From NCBI GenBank assembly GCA_023421955.1, contig JAEZSE010000004.1, forward strand, positions 62,001-126,000: a stretch of 64,000 bases of DNA. The letters are read 5' to 3'. The translations under genes were made by a program, and so were the position numbers. The notes under the pieces were generated by a model that did no database searches, was not told where the DNA came from, and saw only the letters and a program-made list of their open reading frames with translations. Position 1 is the first letter of the stretch. Each line of letters begins with the position of its first letter. Shown piece by piece: positions 56,667 through 64,000 of the stretch. The DNA is from Bacillota bacterium (GTDB lineage: Bacteria; Bacillota; Clostridia; Christensenellales; UMGS416).

Positions 56667-57857
56667 TCACTCCAACAAGCAATAATACTCTTGGAGTTTT
56701 TTTGCCAAGTCATAGGCAAATCGTTTAATTGCATTTCTATGACTTTCAATCTCCGGTTGACTTCTAAAGAAATGCAATTTGGCAGAAAGAAGATCATCCA
56801 TTGGGACAATTTCACAACTTTCTAGTATGTTAATGCAGTTTTCCGCAGCCTCAAGTATTTCCTCAGTAGGCGCTTCATATTTTGTGAACAGGCTCTGCTT
56901 ATCAACAGACAAAGCCTTTTTCACCCGCTTGACAGCATCAGATGCATATTCCTCTCTGTTGCCTTGGGGCAGAATCCGTGTCTCGCTTCTATTTCGATAA
57001 AAGCCAAACATTGCTGCTACAATACTTGGATCCCGGATTGTGCCATCAGGATAAACGATTCCGTGAAGGGGGCCCCAGAATCCCTCAATAACAAGATTGA
57101 AAATATAGTATCCAAAATGATATTGATCGCAAAACTGCAACTCCACCTCATAGGGATTCGCTCTTCCAATGCAACCCATCTCATTGTTGATGACCGGTTT
57201 CCCTCCCGTTTTCTCGGAACATCTCCGAGCAAATTCATATACTTCTCCGACAGCTTTTCTAGTTGTAAGGTAATCATGAAAAGCAATCACATCAACAAGG
57301 TCAAGTGTGGATTCAAGATGTTCCTTTAACTCATGCCCAACGGTGATCGGAGTATCATTATCCAGTTGACGAACCAATTCACATTGTTTTCGCAAGTCAT
57401 GTTCAATTTTCTTGTATCTGGTCTCATACTCACCTTTGGGTGCATTTCTCAAGTAATCATTGCAGAATGGCTCATTATATACATCCCACATGATCAGGTT
57501 AGGTTCGGGTTTCAATAGTTGGATGAACGTTTCAATATATTCACGTTTGGATTCCCATTGGGCAGCTGAAAGCATTTCATATTCTCTGATTCCATTGCCA
57601 CTCGAAAAGACTGGCATAACCGAAATGCCATGCTTTGCACACAAGCGAACATAATTCAGAATCATCTTTTCAGTTTTCTCGGGCTCCTTATGCCACCGTT
57701 CTTCTCGTATTGACATTCGAACAGAGTTAATCTGCAACCTATTTGCGTATGACAATTCTTTATCTAGCTGCTCCTCAGTCTTTTCTGGCATCGGCCCGTG
57801 ATGCACTCCACGGATTTCGCTGTAGTCAGATTTGATTCTGTCTTTCCAAGTTTTCAT
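56667..57857 (-). CDS. GH5-like (clan GH-A) glycoside hydrolase, copy 2
   Basis: 396 residues, no signal peptide, paralogue of the gene at 51711. Shared blocks: SEIRGVHHGP, acid/base Glu in MWDVYNEPFCNDYL (about 127), VIAFHDYLTTRKAV, nucleophile Glu in VINNEMGCIGRANPYEV (about 225), HGIVYPDGTIRDPSIVAAMFGFYRNRSET. AAGG is better spaced for ATG 57857 than for the ATG two codons earlier at 57863. Probably first gene of the operon. Two diverged copies at opposite ends of the importer genes suggest different linkages or chain ends. Confidence 0.75.
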   Translation of the reverse strand: MKTWKDRIKSDYSEIRGVHHGPMPEKTEEQLDKELSYANRLQINSVRMSIREERWHKEPEKTEKMILNYVRLCAKHGISVMPVFSSGNGIREYEMLSAAQWESKREYIETFIQLLKPEPNLIMWDVYNEPFCNDYLRNAPKGEYETRYKKIEHDLRKQCELVRQLDNDTPITVGHELKEHLESTLDLVDVIAFHDYLTTRKAVGEVYEFARRCSEKTGGKPVINNEMGCIGRANPYEVELQFCDQYHFGYYIFNLVIEGFWGPLHGIVYPDGTIRDPSIVAAMFGFYRNRSETRILPQGNREEYASDAVKRVKKALSVDKQSLFTKYEAPTEEILEAAENCINILESCEIVPMDDLLSAKLHFFRSQPEIESHRNAIKRFAYDLAKKLQEYYCLLE

Positions 57858-57863
57858 AAGCAT

Positions 57864-58466
57864 TCACCTTCTATATTATTTTAGATTGACATTTTGGGCT
57901 TTGTAACTGATTTCTAGTATATCGCTCTATTGCAGTCTACTTCTATGCACTCGCTTTAGTTATTATGTCAATATTCTTATTTACTGCATACTCTACCAAT
58001 TAGTCTATTGGCATAGTCTAGTTATACAGAAATGAGGTATGATAAGCGGTAAACAGCGGCAGGCCGACAGGCTTATATGTTCATGTCCCTCACGGAGCTT
58101 CAAGATGTGAAGCAAGATCGGATGATCCGCCTTGAAAGCACGGTTGACAAGTTAAGGGAGCGTTTCGGGCATTTCAGTATGCAACGTGTTCTGCTGAAGA
58201 ATAAGCCGTTGACTGATTTGGATCCGAAGAATGAACATGTGATTTTTCCTGTGGCGTATAAGTAACATATTGTTATACACATGTCAAATTCAAAGGGCAA
58301 GCAGCTATTTCATGCACCAGATCTAGATTATTGGTATGTTTCTTTCTGGTCAAAATGGCCATCAATCCAGCCACTTCCTCCTGGGGAAAATCTCAAATGA
58401 AAATTTCACGCAAAGCCCTCCCCCTGCATAGTATGCTACAAAGTATTAACTATTTGGTATCGTGAG
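57864..58466. other. Gene-poor stretch with DinB debris
   Basis: Except for the dinB fragment at 58053-58265, no coding sequence is seen. It is AT-rich and contains the promoter region of the GH5-like copy 2 gene, which I could not place with confidence. Confidence 0.45.
58053..58265 (+). pseudogene. C-terminal remnant of a Y-family DNA polymerase (DinB-like)
   Basis: The frame after a stop at 58050-58052 encodes about 70 residues. ELQDVKQDRMIRLESTVDKLRERFGH, with FSMQRVLL and LDPKNEHVIFPVAYK after it, is the little-finger C-terminal end typical of clostridial DinB/UmuC-like polymerases (xIRERFGHxSxQR, NPKEDHVIHPVxY). The catalytic palm and fingers are absent, so it is a leftover of gene loss or an insertion boundary. 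Confidence 0.65.
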
Positions 58467-58970
58467 ATGAAAAGATCACAAAAAATAACATATTCAGGTC
58501 TTTGCATATTGTTAAGTGTTTTACTACAACTGGCTCCAATCTATTTCCCAACAATCGGTATGCTGTTAAGCCCCCTTAGTTCTTTACCTATAATACTGAT
58601 ATCAATCAGATCACCACTATTTGGATTCGGGGCCTGGATGGGCACATCAATTCTACTATTTTGCATTAACCCTCAAGAGGCTGCAATATTCCTATGTGCC
58701 ACTGGCTTATTTGGTCTTTCTTTCGGGTCATCATACAACTTTAGTAAAGTACTTAAGGTAATCATACCTTCATGTGCATTGTTCCTAGGCTTGATTACTC
58801 TATTATTCCTCCTCAACGTACCTGCATTGGGGCCTTTAAGCAATATGATTCCCTATATTCTTGTCCCATCTATCGTTGCTTTCTGTATCATCTATAATTT
58901 TGTCTGGGTTTTATTTATAAGATTTATACAGAAGAAGTTCCTAACGAGATTTGAATGTTGGCAGTCATAG
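58467..58970 (+). CDS. Small multi-pass membrane protein
   Basis: 167 residues with about five TM helices (YSGLCILLSVLLQLAPIYF, LSSLPIILISI, GAWMGTSILLFCI, VIIPSCALFLGLITLLFLL, IPYILVPSIVAFCIIYNFVWVLFI) and a basic tail. The size and hydrophobic pattern resemble ECF S-components or YybS/DUF2232-like proteins, but no diagnostic motif is clear, so I do not assign a substrate. The ribosome site (GTGAG) is weak. It is AT-rich and stands before the propeller gene on the same strand. Confidence 0.6.
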   Translation: MKRSQKITYSGLCILLSVLLQLAPIYFPTIGMLLSPLSSLPIILISIRSPLFGFGAWMGTSILLFCINPQEAAIFLCATGLFGLSFGSSYNFSKVLKVIIPSCALFLGLITLLFLLNVPALGPLSNMIPYILVPSIVAFCIIYNFVWVLFIRFIQKKFLTRFECWQS

Positions 58971-59020
58971 CACAAAAAGGGATCATAGTATATATTACTT
59001 TATGATAAGAGGGTGATCAG

Positions 59021-60337
59021 ATGACAAAACAAGGACAGCGCAACATCGATGTAAATGATATCATTCTACCACCAGACTATCTGATAGATGTCTTTGCAAA
59101 AGACTTGACTACACCAATTAATCTCACATTCACAGATGAAGGTGATATGCTCATAGCAGATGCTGGGGTAACAGATGGGAATGGCAAGGTTTTACGACTA
59201 CATCATAAACATTTTGAGGTAATAGCAGATGGCTTTAATCCTCCACTAACTGGTATTACATATCACCAGGGACTAATATACGTTGCCCATCGTGGCATTG
59301 TTACAGTCATCCTATCGAATGGAACCAAAAAGAACATTATTGAAGGTTTACCAAGTTGGGGAGATCATCATAATAACCGCGTTGTTTTTGGTACTGACGG
59401 GAAAATGTATTTTGGACAAGGAACAGCGACCAATTCAGGGGTAGTAGGTCAAGACAATCAGGAATGGGTAAGAAAATACCCCTTTTTTCATGATTATCCA
59501 GGAAGCACAATCCAGTTAATAGGTCAAAATTTCTTGACAGAGAATTTCTTGACTGCTTCCTCAAATGATTCAACAAATACTGGAGCCTATTCACCGTTTG
59601 GTGTTCCGGCCAGTCCGGGTGAAGTTGTGCAAGGAATACTTCGGGCAAGCGGAAGCATTATAAGTGCAAACCCAGATGGTTCAGATCTTCAACTGGTTGC
59701 CTGGGGCCTGCGGAATCCTTTCCGGATAAGGTTTGATAGACATAACAGACTATTCTCCACAAACCACGGGATGGATGTTCGGGGGAGCAGGTCGGTTGCG
59801 AACTCACCTGATGAATTCTATGAAGTTAGTAATGGTTTATGGTATGGATGGCCGGATTTCACAGGGGGGCAGCCAGTTACCAGCCCATATTTCAAACCCG
59901 TAAATGAACCCCAGCCGCAGTTTATTCTAGCGAAACACCCCATGGTCCCTCCAAAACCCTTGGCTACATTCGCACCACATTCCGCGATAATGGGTTTTGA
60001 CTTCAACAGAAATCCACGATTTGGTTCTCCGGATCTTGTTTTCATTGCTGAGTATGGCAGTGAGGCACCTGAAACAACCGGTGGTATCCCGATGCCAGGG
60101 GTCGGACATAGGGTATCATGGTTCGATATTAAGGTTGGACAGGTTTATCCATTTGCTATGAATAAGTCTGGTTTTGCAGCGTCCTACACTGGAGGTGGTG
60201 GCCTAGAGCGGCCAATTGATGCTGTATTTGGGCCAGATGACTCTCTTTATATTGCTGACTTTAATTACACAGTAAATGGCGGTCCTGATGAATTCACTCC
60301 TGGAACTGGTGTGATTTGGAGAATAACTAAACAATAA
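59021..60337 (+). CDS. Sugar/sorbosone dehydrogenase-like beta-propeller protein
   Basis: 438 residues. Matches the soluble glucose/sorbosone dehydrogenase (GSDH, PF07995) fold: LPPDYLIDVFAKDLTTPINLTFTDEGDMLIADAG, then HRGIVTVI, and the conserved GLRNPFRIRFDRHNRLFSTNHGMD block and WYGWPDF. The classic enzymes are periplasmic and use PQQ, yet no signal peptide is present here, so it may be cytosolic or exported by another route, and its cofactor and activity are open. GAGGG precedes ATG 59021. Its own terminator follows. Confidence 0.75.
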   Translation: MTKQGQRNIDVNDIILPPDYLIDVFAKDLTTPINLTFTDEGDMLIADAGVTDGNGKVLRLHHKHFEVIADGFNPPLTGITYHQGLIYVAHRGIVTVILSNGTKKNIIEGLPSWGDHHNNRVVFGTDGKMYFGQGTATNSGVVGQDNQEWVRKYPFFHDYPGSTIQLIGQNFLTENFLTASSNDSTNTGAYSPFGVPASPGEVVQGILRASGSIISANPDGSDLQLVAWGLRNPFRIRFDRHNRLFSTNHGMDVRGSRSVANSPDEFYEVSNGLWYGWPDFTGGQPVTSPYFKPVNEPQPQFILAKHPMVPPKPLATFAPHSAIMGFDFNRNPRFGSPDLVFIAEYGSEAPETTGGIPMPGVGHRVSWFDIKVGQVYPFAMNKSGFAASYTGGGGLERPIDAVFGPDDSLYIADFNYTVNGGPDEFTPGTGVIWRITKQ

Positions 60338-60353
60338 AAATAGAATATTGATT

Positions 60354-60386
60354 AAGAGTCATCTTATTGGATGGCTCTTACTTTTT
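60354..60386 (+). terminator. Terminator after the propeller gene
   Basis: 10-bp stem AAGAGTCATC/GATGGCTCTT (one G-T pair), six-base loop, then ACTTTTT. Confidence 0.8.
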
Positions 60387-60729
60387 ATACCATATAGCAT
60401 AAAGAGTAGTTGGAGTTGCAGATAACAAAACCTCTGCGAAGCTGGGCAGTAACATGAAGAAGCAGACTCCACTACGATCATAACAAGGCAAAACATTAAA
60501 GAGAAGGTCTGGCCTCTGCCGGCCGAGGACCTTCTTTATGTCGGCCTGATGTATATTAGACTCGAAACCTGCAAATGAGATGGAATCTGCGGGTACGAGT
60601 CCCGCCCTCTCTATATAAGAGAAATTAATCTACCCCGATTCCGAATATACAACTTGTTTACAAACATGATGTAGAATTATTACGAAATAATGATAGCATG
60701 GATGCATCTCCTTGCTGAATGAGGTTTTG
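60387..60729. other. Gene-free right edge of the AT-rich region
   Basis: Contains a branched hairpin AGAAGGTC/GACCTTCT with inner GGCC-TCTGCC-GGCC (about 60502-60535) followed by a short T run, which may be a second terminator. A tRNA T-arm-like stem-loop GCGGGTACGAGTCCCGC lies near 60590-60607. No gene is seen. GC content rises again just beyond. Confidence 0.45.
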
Positions 60730-61383
60730 TTGATTAAGGTATTAATTGCTGAGGATGATGTCGCCATCAACGAACTGATCCGCATCAACCTGGCGGACGC
60801 GGGGTATGCCTGTTCGTGCGCCTTGGATGGCGAAACCGCTGCCGACCTGCTGGCATGCATGAGCTTTGACCTGGCGCTGCTGGATATCATGCTGCCGAAG
60901 GTGGACGGGTATGAATTGCTGGAATACCTGAAACCCATGGGCATACCGGCGATCTTCATCACGGCCAAAGGCGCATTGCTCGACCGTGTGAAAGGGCTAA
61001 AACTGGGAGCCGATGACTATATCGTGAAGCCCTTTGAAATCGTGGAGCTGACAGCAAGGATCGAGGCCGTGCTGCGGCGCTACAACATGGGCGAAAAAGT
61101 ATTGCGCGTAGAGGACCTTGAGATCAGCATCGATTCGCGGACAGCTGTGAAATCCGGCGAGGTTGTGGAGCTCACGATGAAGGAATTCGATCTTTTAGTG
61201 ATGCTGATCCGCAACCGCAATATGGCGCTGTTCCGCGAAACGATCTTTGAGCGGATCTGGGGAGCCAGCTATATGGGCGAGACACGCACGCTGGACCTGC
61301 ACATCCAGCGTCTCCGGAAAAAGCTGGGCTGGGAGGAAAAGATCAAGACTGTCTATAAAGTCGGATACCGGCTGGAGATATAG
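60730..61383 (+). CDS. OmpR/PhoB-family response regulator
   Basis: 217 residues. Receiver domain with acidic pair in IAEDDVAINELI, phospho-Asp in LALLDIMLP (about 52), Thr in FITAKG and Lys in DYIVKPFE (about 100). C-terminal winged helix with LTMKEFDLLVMLIRN and RTLDLHIQRLRKKLG, KTVYKVGYRLEI. The frame is open from 60712, but GAGG at 60721-60724 is placed for the TTG at 60730. First gene of a two-component operon; the kinase starts three bases after its stop. Confidence 0.9.
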   Translation: MIKVLIAEDDVAINELIRINLADAGYACSCALDGETAADLLACMSFDLALLDIMLPKVDGYELLEYLKPMGIPAIFITAKGALLDRVKGLKLGADDYIVKPFEIVELTARIEAVLRRYNMGEKVLRVEDLEISIDSRTAVKSGEVVELTMKEFDLLVMLIRNRNMALFRETIFERIWGASYMGETRTLDLHIQRLRKKLGWEEKIKTVYKVGYRLEI

Positions 61384-61386
61384 CCG

Positions 61387-62829
61387 ATGAGGTTTTCGAT
61401 CAAGATCTTTATTTGCACAATGTTGCTGGTCGCCGCTGCATTTTCCGCCGGCGGCTATCTGCTTATCTCCAGAAACTTCGATGAAAACGTGAACCGTGAG
61501 ATCAGCCGCGCGCTGGAGGAACACCTGTCGCTCCGGTTCATGCTGGAAAGCGGCATCATCACCGTCGAACTGCAGCGCCGGGAGCTTACCGACGAAGCCC
61601 TGCGGGAGGTTGCCGGCCAGATTGCAGCCGGCACAGCTGGGGGAGCCGGCAGGATCCTCCTGCATGACCGGCACGGGCGCAGGGTCTATCCGGTGAAATC
61701 CATAGAGGACGATGATGCAATCCGGCTGCAGCCGTTGCTGGCCGGACAGACAAAGTACCGTCTGGAGGAAATTGGCGGCAGGTATACCCTTTACCTGATC
61801 GGCTTGTTTGATTATGATGGCACATTGCTTTACCTGAGCTACGCCAGGGATGTAAGCGCTGTATTCGAGCAGAAAGACGCCCAACTGAAGGAATTCATGC
61901 TTTATGACGCCATCATTGTCGTCGCCAGCGCCGCGGTGCTGTTCCTGGTTTCCTGGTTGCTCACCAGGCCCATTCGAAGGCTCACGGCCACGAGCCGCTG
62001 TATCGCCGGTGGTGAATACGGCCAGCGCGCTGTCACCCACTCCACCGATGAAATCGGCGAGTTGGCGGCGAGCTTCAACCGGATGGCCGACGCGGTGGAG
62101 GATAACATCAACGAGCTCAAGGCGGCTGCCCGCAAAAAGGATGAGTTCATTGCAAACTTCACCCACGAGCTGAAAACGCCGATGACATCCATCATCGGCT
62201 ATGCCGATATGCTGCGCAGCAAGCAGTGCGACGGGCAGACCGTCTTTCAGGCAGCCAACACGATCTTCCACGAGGGCCGCCGCCTGGAATCGCTGTCGCT
62301 GAAGCTGCTGGACCTGATCCTGCTGGAAAACCAGGCGTTCATATTGCGGCCGGTGGCCATGCCGGAGCTGCTTCAGTATGTGGCTGAAGCTGTGGGCATG
62401 GCGTTTGCAGCCGACGGTGTGGCGGTGACGGTGCGCGCTGCTGACGGCATGGCGCTGGCCGAACCGGACCTGATCAAGACGCTTTTGATCAACCTTGCCG
62501 ACAATGCCCGCAAGGCATCTTTCGCCGGCGGCACGGTGGAGCTTTCCGGCACCCGCGAGGCAGACCGATATGTGCTTGCCGTGACCGACCACGGCAGGGG
62601 TATCCCCGAATGCGAACTGGCCAGGATCACTGAGGCATTTTACATGGTGGACAAAGCCCGCGCGAGGGCGCAGCACGGCGCCGGTCTGGGCCTTGCCATC
62701 GCCAGCCGCATCGCCGAGCTTCACGGATCGGCCTTGCAAATCCGCAGCATCGTGGGGCTGGGCACCAGTGTCAGTATTTCCTTAACAGCTTATGACGCTT
62801 TGGAAGAGTGTGAGGGCGATGAAGAATAA
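61387..62829 (+). CDS. Sensor histidine kinase
   Basis: 480 residues. TM1 (about 8-28), extracytoplasmic sensor (about 30-170), TM2 (about 173-195), HAMP linker (about 196-248), HisKA with the phospho-His in NFTHELKTPMTSIIGY (about 258), and HATPase with NLADNARKAS (N box, about 370), DHGRGIPE and HGAGLGLAIA. Signals to the OmpR-type partner upstream. GGAG precedes ATG 61387. The signal is unknown. The last codons overlap the start of the next gene by 11 bases. Confidence 0.9.
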   Translation: MRFSIKIFICTMLLVAAAFSAGGYLLISRNFDENVNREISRALEEHLSLRFMLESGIITVELQRRELTDEALREVAGQIAAGTAGGAGRILLHDRHGRRVYPVKSIEDDDAIRLQPLLAGQTKYRLEEIGGRYTLYLIGLFDYDGTLLYLSYARDVSAVFEQKDAQLKEFMLYDAIIVVASAAVLFLVSWLLTRPIRRLTATSRCIAGGEYGQRAVTHSTDEIGELAASFNRMADAVEDNINELKAAARKKDEFIANFTHELKTPMTSIIGYADMLRSKQCDGQTVFQAANTIFHEGRRLESLSLKLLDLILLENQAFILRPVAMPELLQYVAEAVGMAFAADGVAVTVRAADGMALAEPDLIKTLLINLADNARKASFAGGTVELSGTREADRYVLAVTDHGRGIPECELARITEAFYMVDKARARAQHGAGLGLAIASRIAELHGSALQIRSIVGLGTSVSISLTAYDALEECEGDEE

Positions 62830-63640
62830 AGCTTTGCTATATACAGCTTCTTTGCTCTGCACGGCAGCTGTCGTAGCGTCGTCGGTCTTTCTGCCCCGGG
62901 CGTTGCTTGACCGGCAGGAGCGGGTGAGGCTGGGGGCGGAGACGGTGCTGATTAACGGGAGCTACCACAGCCGCCAGCACCCCCGGCCCACGCCGGTGCC
63001 GACGGCCTCACCGGAACCGACCAGCACTGTTGCGCCCAGCCCCACAGCTCCATCCAACTGGCTGGAAGAAGAGCTGTTGAAAAAGGTCCGCATGATGGAG
63101 GATCCCGGCAACCGCACCATACAGAGGCAGCCAGGCGAGGGCGATATGACGATGAAGAAGGCAGTCGATCTGTGTATCAAGCAGCTCGAAAACCTTGTGA
63201 AAAGCAATGCGATCCTGCCCCTGCCAAACTTCCCCGGCGACTACACGATGAACGCCAGCCTGAACACAGTATTTTCCACCAATGACGGCGAGGAGTTTCA
63301 CTACTGGAGCATTTCCTTCGGCACCAATACCGAACGCACAAAAAACCAAGCCGGCATTGGCTTGATTATGGACGCGGAAACCGGAAGTGTCCTCCAATTC
63401 AAAATGCATTCTGACTCCCTGGAGATCAATGGCTTCCTGTTGACGGATGCGTTGAAATCCATCGCCAGTGGCTTGGGAATGACCGGTAAAGTGATGAAGC
63501 TGCCTGATCGTGAATCGGGGCAGCAGACTGCCGTGTGGGTCTCATACGACAAAAAACTGTTCCTTACGATGTATATGACACAGGATCATCAACAAGGCAC
63601 CCTGGCGCTGGTGATAGACACCCATTTGCCGGATCAATAA
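62819..63640 (+). CDS. Membrane-anchored extracytoplasmic protein of the two-component operon
   Basis: 273 residues, function not recognised. N-terminal TM anchor (MKNKALLYTASLLCTAAVVASSVFLPRALL), a Pro/Thr linker (PRPTPVPTASPEPTSTVAPSP) and a C-terminal alpha/beta domain (about 90-273) with WSISFGTNTERTKNQAGIGLIMDAETGSVLQFKM, the style of a PepSY-like or signal-modulating domain, but this is only a resemblance. GAGGG before ATG 62819, and its 11-base overlap with the kinase gene, point to joint expression and a possible role in sensing. Confidence 0.7.
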   Translation: MKNKALLYTASLLCTAAVVASSVFLPRALLDRQERVRLGAETVLINGSYHSRQHPRPTPVPTASPEPTSTVAPSPTAPSNWLEEELLKKVRMMEDPGNRTIQRQPGEGDMTMKKAVDLCIKQLENLVKSNAILPLPNFPGDYTMNASLNTVFSTNDGEEFHYWSISFGTNTERTKNQAGIGLIMDAETGSVLQFKMHSDSLEINGFLLTDALKSIASGLGMTGKVMKLPDRESGQQTAVWVSYDKKLFLTMYMTQDHQQGTLALVIDTHLPDQ

Positions 63641-63683
63641 GTTTACAAGTCCGAAACATCCGCTACGCATTCATGATGCAATG

Positions 63684-63712
63684 ACGCTTTACCCTTTGGG
63701 TGAAGCGTTTTT
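63684..63712 (+). terminator. Terminator after the two-component operon
   Basis: 11-bp stem ACGCTTTACCC/GGGTGAAGCGT (one G-T pair), three-base loop, then TTTT. Confidence 0.8.
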
Positions 63713-63740
63713 GTTTGCATATGCAACAAAGGAGGTCACC

Positions 63741-64000
63741 ATGAAAAAACTGTACCGTATCGCGTCGCTGCTGGCCGCCATCCTGCTGGCCACATTGCCG
63801 GCAGCTGGCTGCCAGCCCAACCCCACAAAGCCGCCAGTCGTCAACAAAGGCGACCTGGAGAACAAGATCAAAGATAAGACTCCGGCACCCAGTGCCGGAT
63901 CCACCGCAACCGTTTCCACCTCTGTGATGGCCGCATCAACAGAAGCCCCGCGCCACCAATTCAACTACGTCAACGGAAAGCTGAAGGTGACCGTAGACGC
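63741..64000 (+). CDS. Lipoprotein, 5' part only (runs off the window)
   Basis: The first 86 codons are visible. MKKLYRIASLLAAILLATLP is a signal peptide with lipobox AAGC, followed by an Asn/Pro/Lys and Thr/Ser-rich linker and QFNYVNGKLKVTVDA. GGAGG lies immediately upstream of ATG 63741. Mature domain unknown because the gene is truncated by the window end. Confidence 0.75.
   Translation, partial: MKKLYRIASLLAAILLATLPAAGCQPNPTKPPVVNKGDLENKIKDKTPAPSAGSTATVSTSVMAASTEAPRHQFNYVNGKLKVTVD

Noticed and set aside
60555..60625. Possible tRNA gene around GCGGGTACGAGTCCCGC
   Set aside because: Only a T-arm-like hairpin is present; there is no acceptor stem pairing, D-arm or anticodon arm, so it is at most a fragment.
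61195..62739. Long minus-strand frame (about 514 codons) opposite the histidine kinase genes
   Set aside because: It lies antisense to clear two-component genes and its product has no domain character; it results from GC-rich codon bias.

Overview
The window looks like chromosomal DNA of a Gram-positive anaerobe of the class Clostridia. An Oscillospirales- or Christensenellales-type genome is my best guess; no 16S gene is present to settle it. Support comes from strong AGGAGG ribosome binding sites, a DUF4317 gene, LytR-CpsA-Psr and DacF-type wall enzymes, many lipoproteins with Thr/Pro linkers, a YesM/YesN pair beside an LplB/LplC-type sugar importer, and G-rich palindromic intergenic elements. 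Most of the window is moderately GC-rich. Two stretches are clearly AT-rich and read as acquired DNA: about 27.70-29.74 kb and about 46.8-60.7 kb.

Layout. 0.25-4.95 kb: topoisomerase IV genes parE-parC (minus strand) with palindromic repeat elements between and after them. 5.2-8.6 kb: an LRR lipoprotein, a truncated copy of its start, an OsmC-like protein and a secreted NlpC/P60 wall hydrolase. 8.8-17.4 kb: one giant cyclic beta-glucan synthase gene (2847 residues). 17.5-27.7 kb: HAD phosphatase, LCP ligase, secreted or anchored surface proteins, DacF carboxypeptidase, GalE, a BspA/InlB/FN3 surface protein and a membrane-anchored alpha/beta hydrolase; this is largely a cell-envelope region. 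27.77-29.72 kb: a compact, AT-rich, two-gene cassette of a DGQHR (DndB-like) protein and an unknown partner. 29.76-32.96 kb: tig-clpP-clpX. 33.2-37.8 kb: PH-domain protein, NAD synthetase, uridine kinase, MFS exporter. 37.9-39.1 kb: six tRNA genes. 39.2-43.2 kb: DEAD-box helicase, L-asparaginase, DUF4317 protein. 43.9-46.7 kb: a three-gene ABC-2 exporter operon preceded by a promoter, a 17-codon leader peptide gene and an intrinsic terminator.

47.2-57.9 kb is a carbohydrate-use locus. YesM/YesN two-component genes face a six-gene minus-strand operon: GH5-like hydrolase, solute-binding lipoprotein, two permeases, a second GH5-like hydrolase and a two-domain CE1/PHB-depolymerase-like esterase. 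The likely logic is sensing of an oligosaccharide by YesM, activation by YesN, uptake by the ABC importer, and intracellular trimming, since neither the hydrolases nor the esterase carries a signal peptide. The AT-rich region also holds gene debris (an FN3 fragment and a DinB C-terminus), a small membrane protein and a sugar-dehydrogenase-like propeller. From 60.7 kb the DNA is GC-rich again: an OmpR-type regulator, its histidine kinase, an overlapping membrane-anchored protein, and a lipoprotein cut by the window end.

Best candidates for something undescribed are the DGQHR two-gene cassette (27.77-29.72 kb) and the leader-peptide attenuator in front of the ABC exporter (46.46-46.68 kb). Both are inferred from sequence only.
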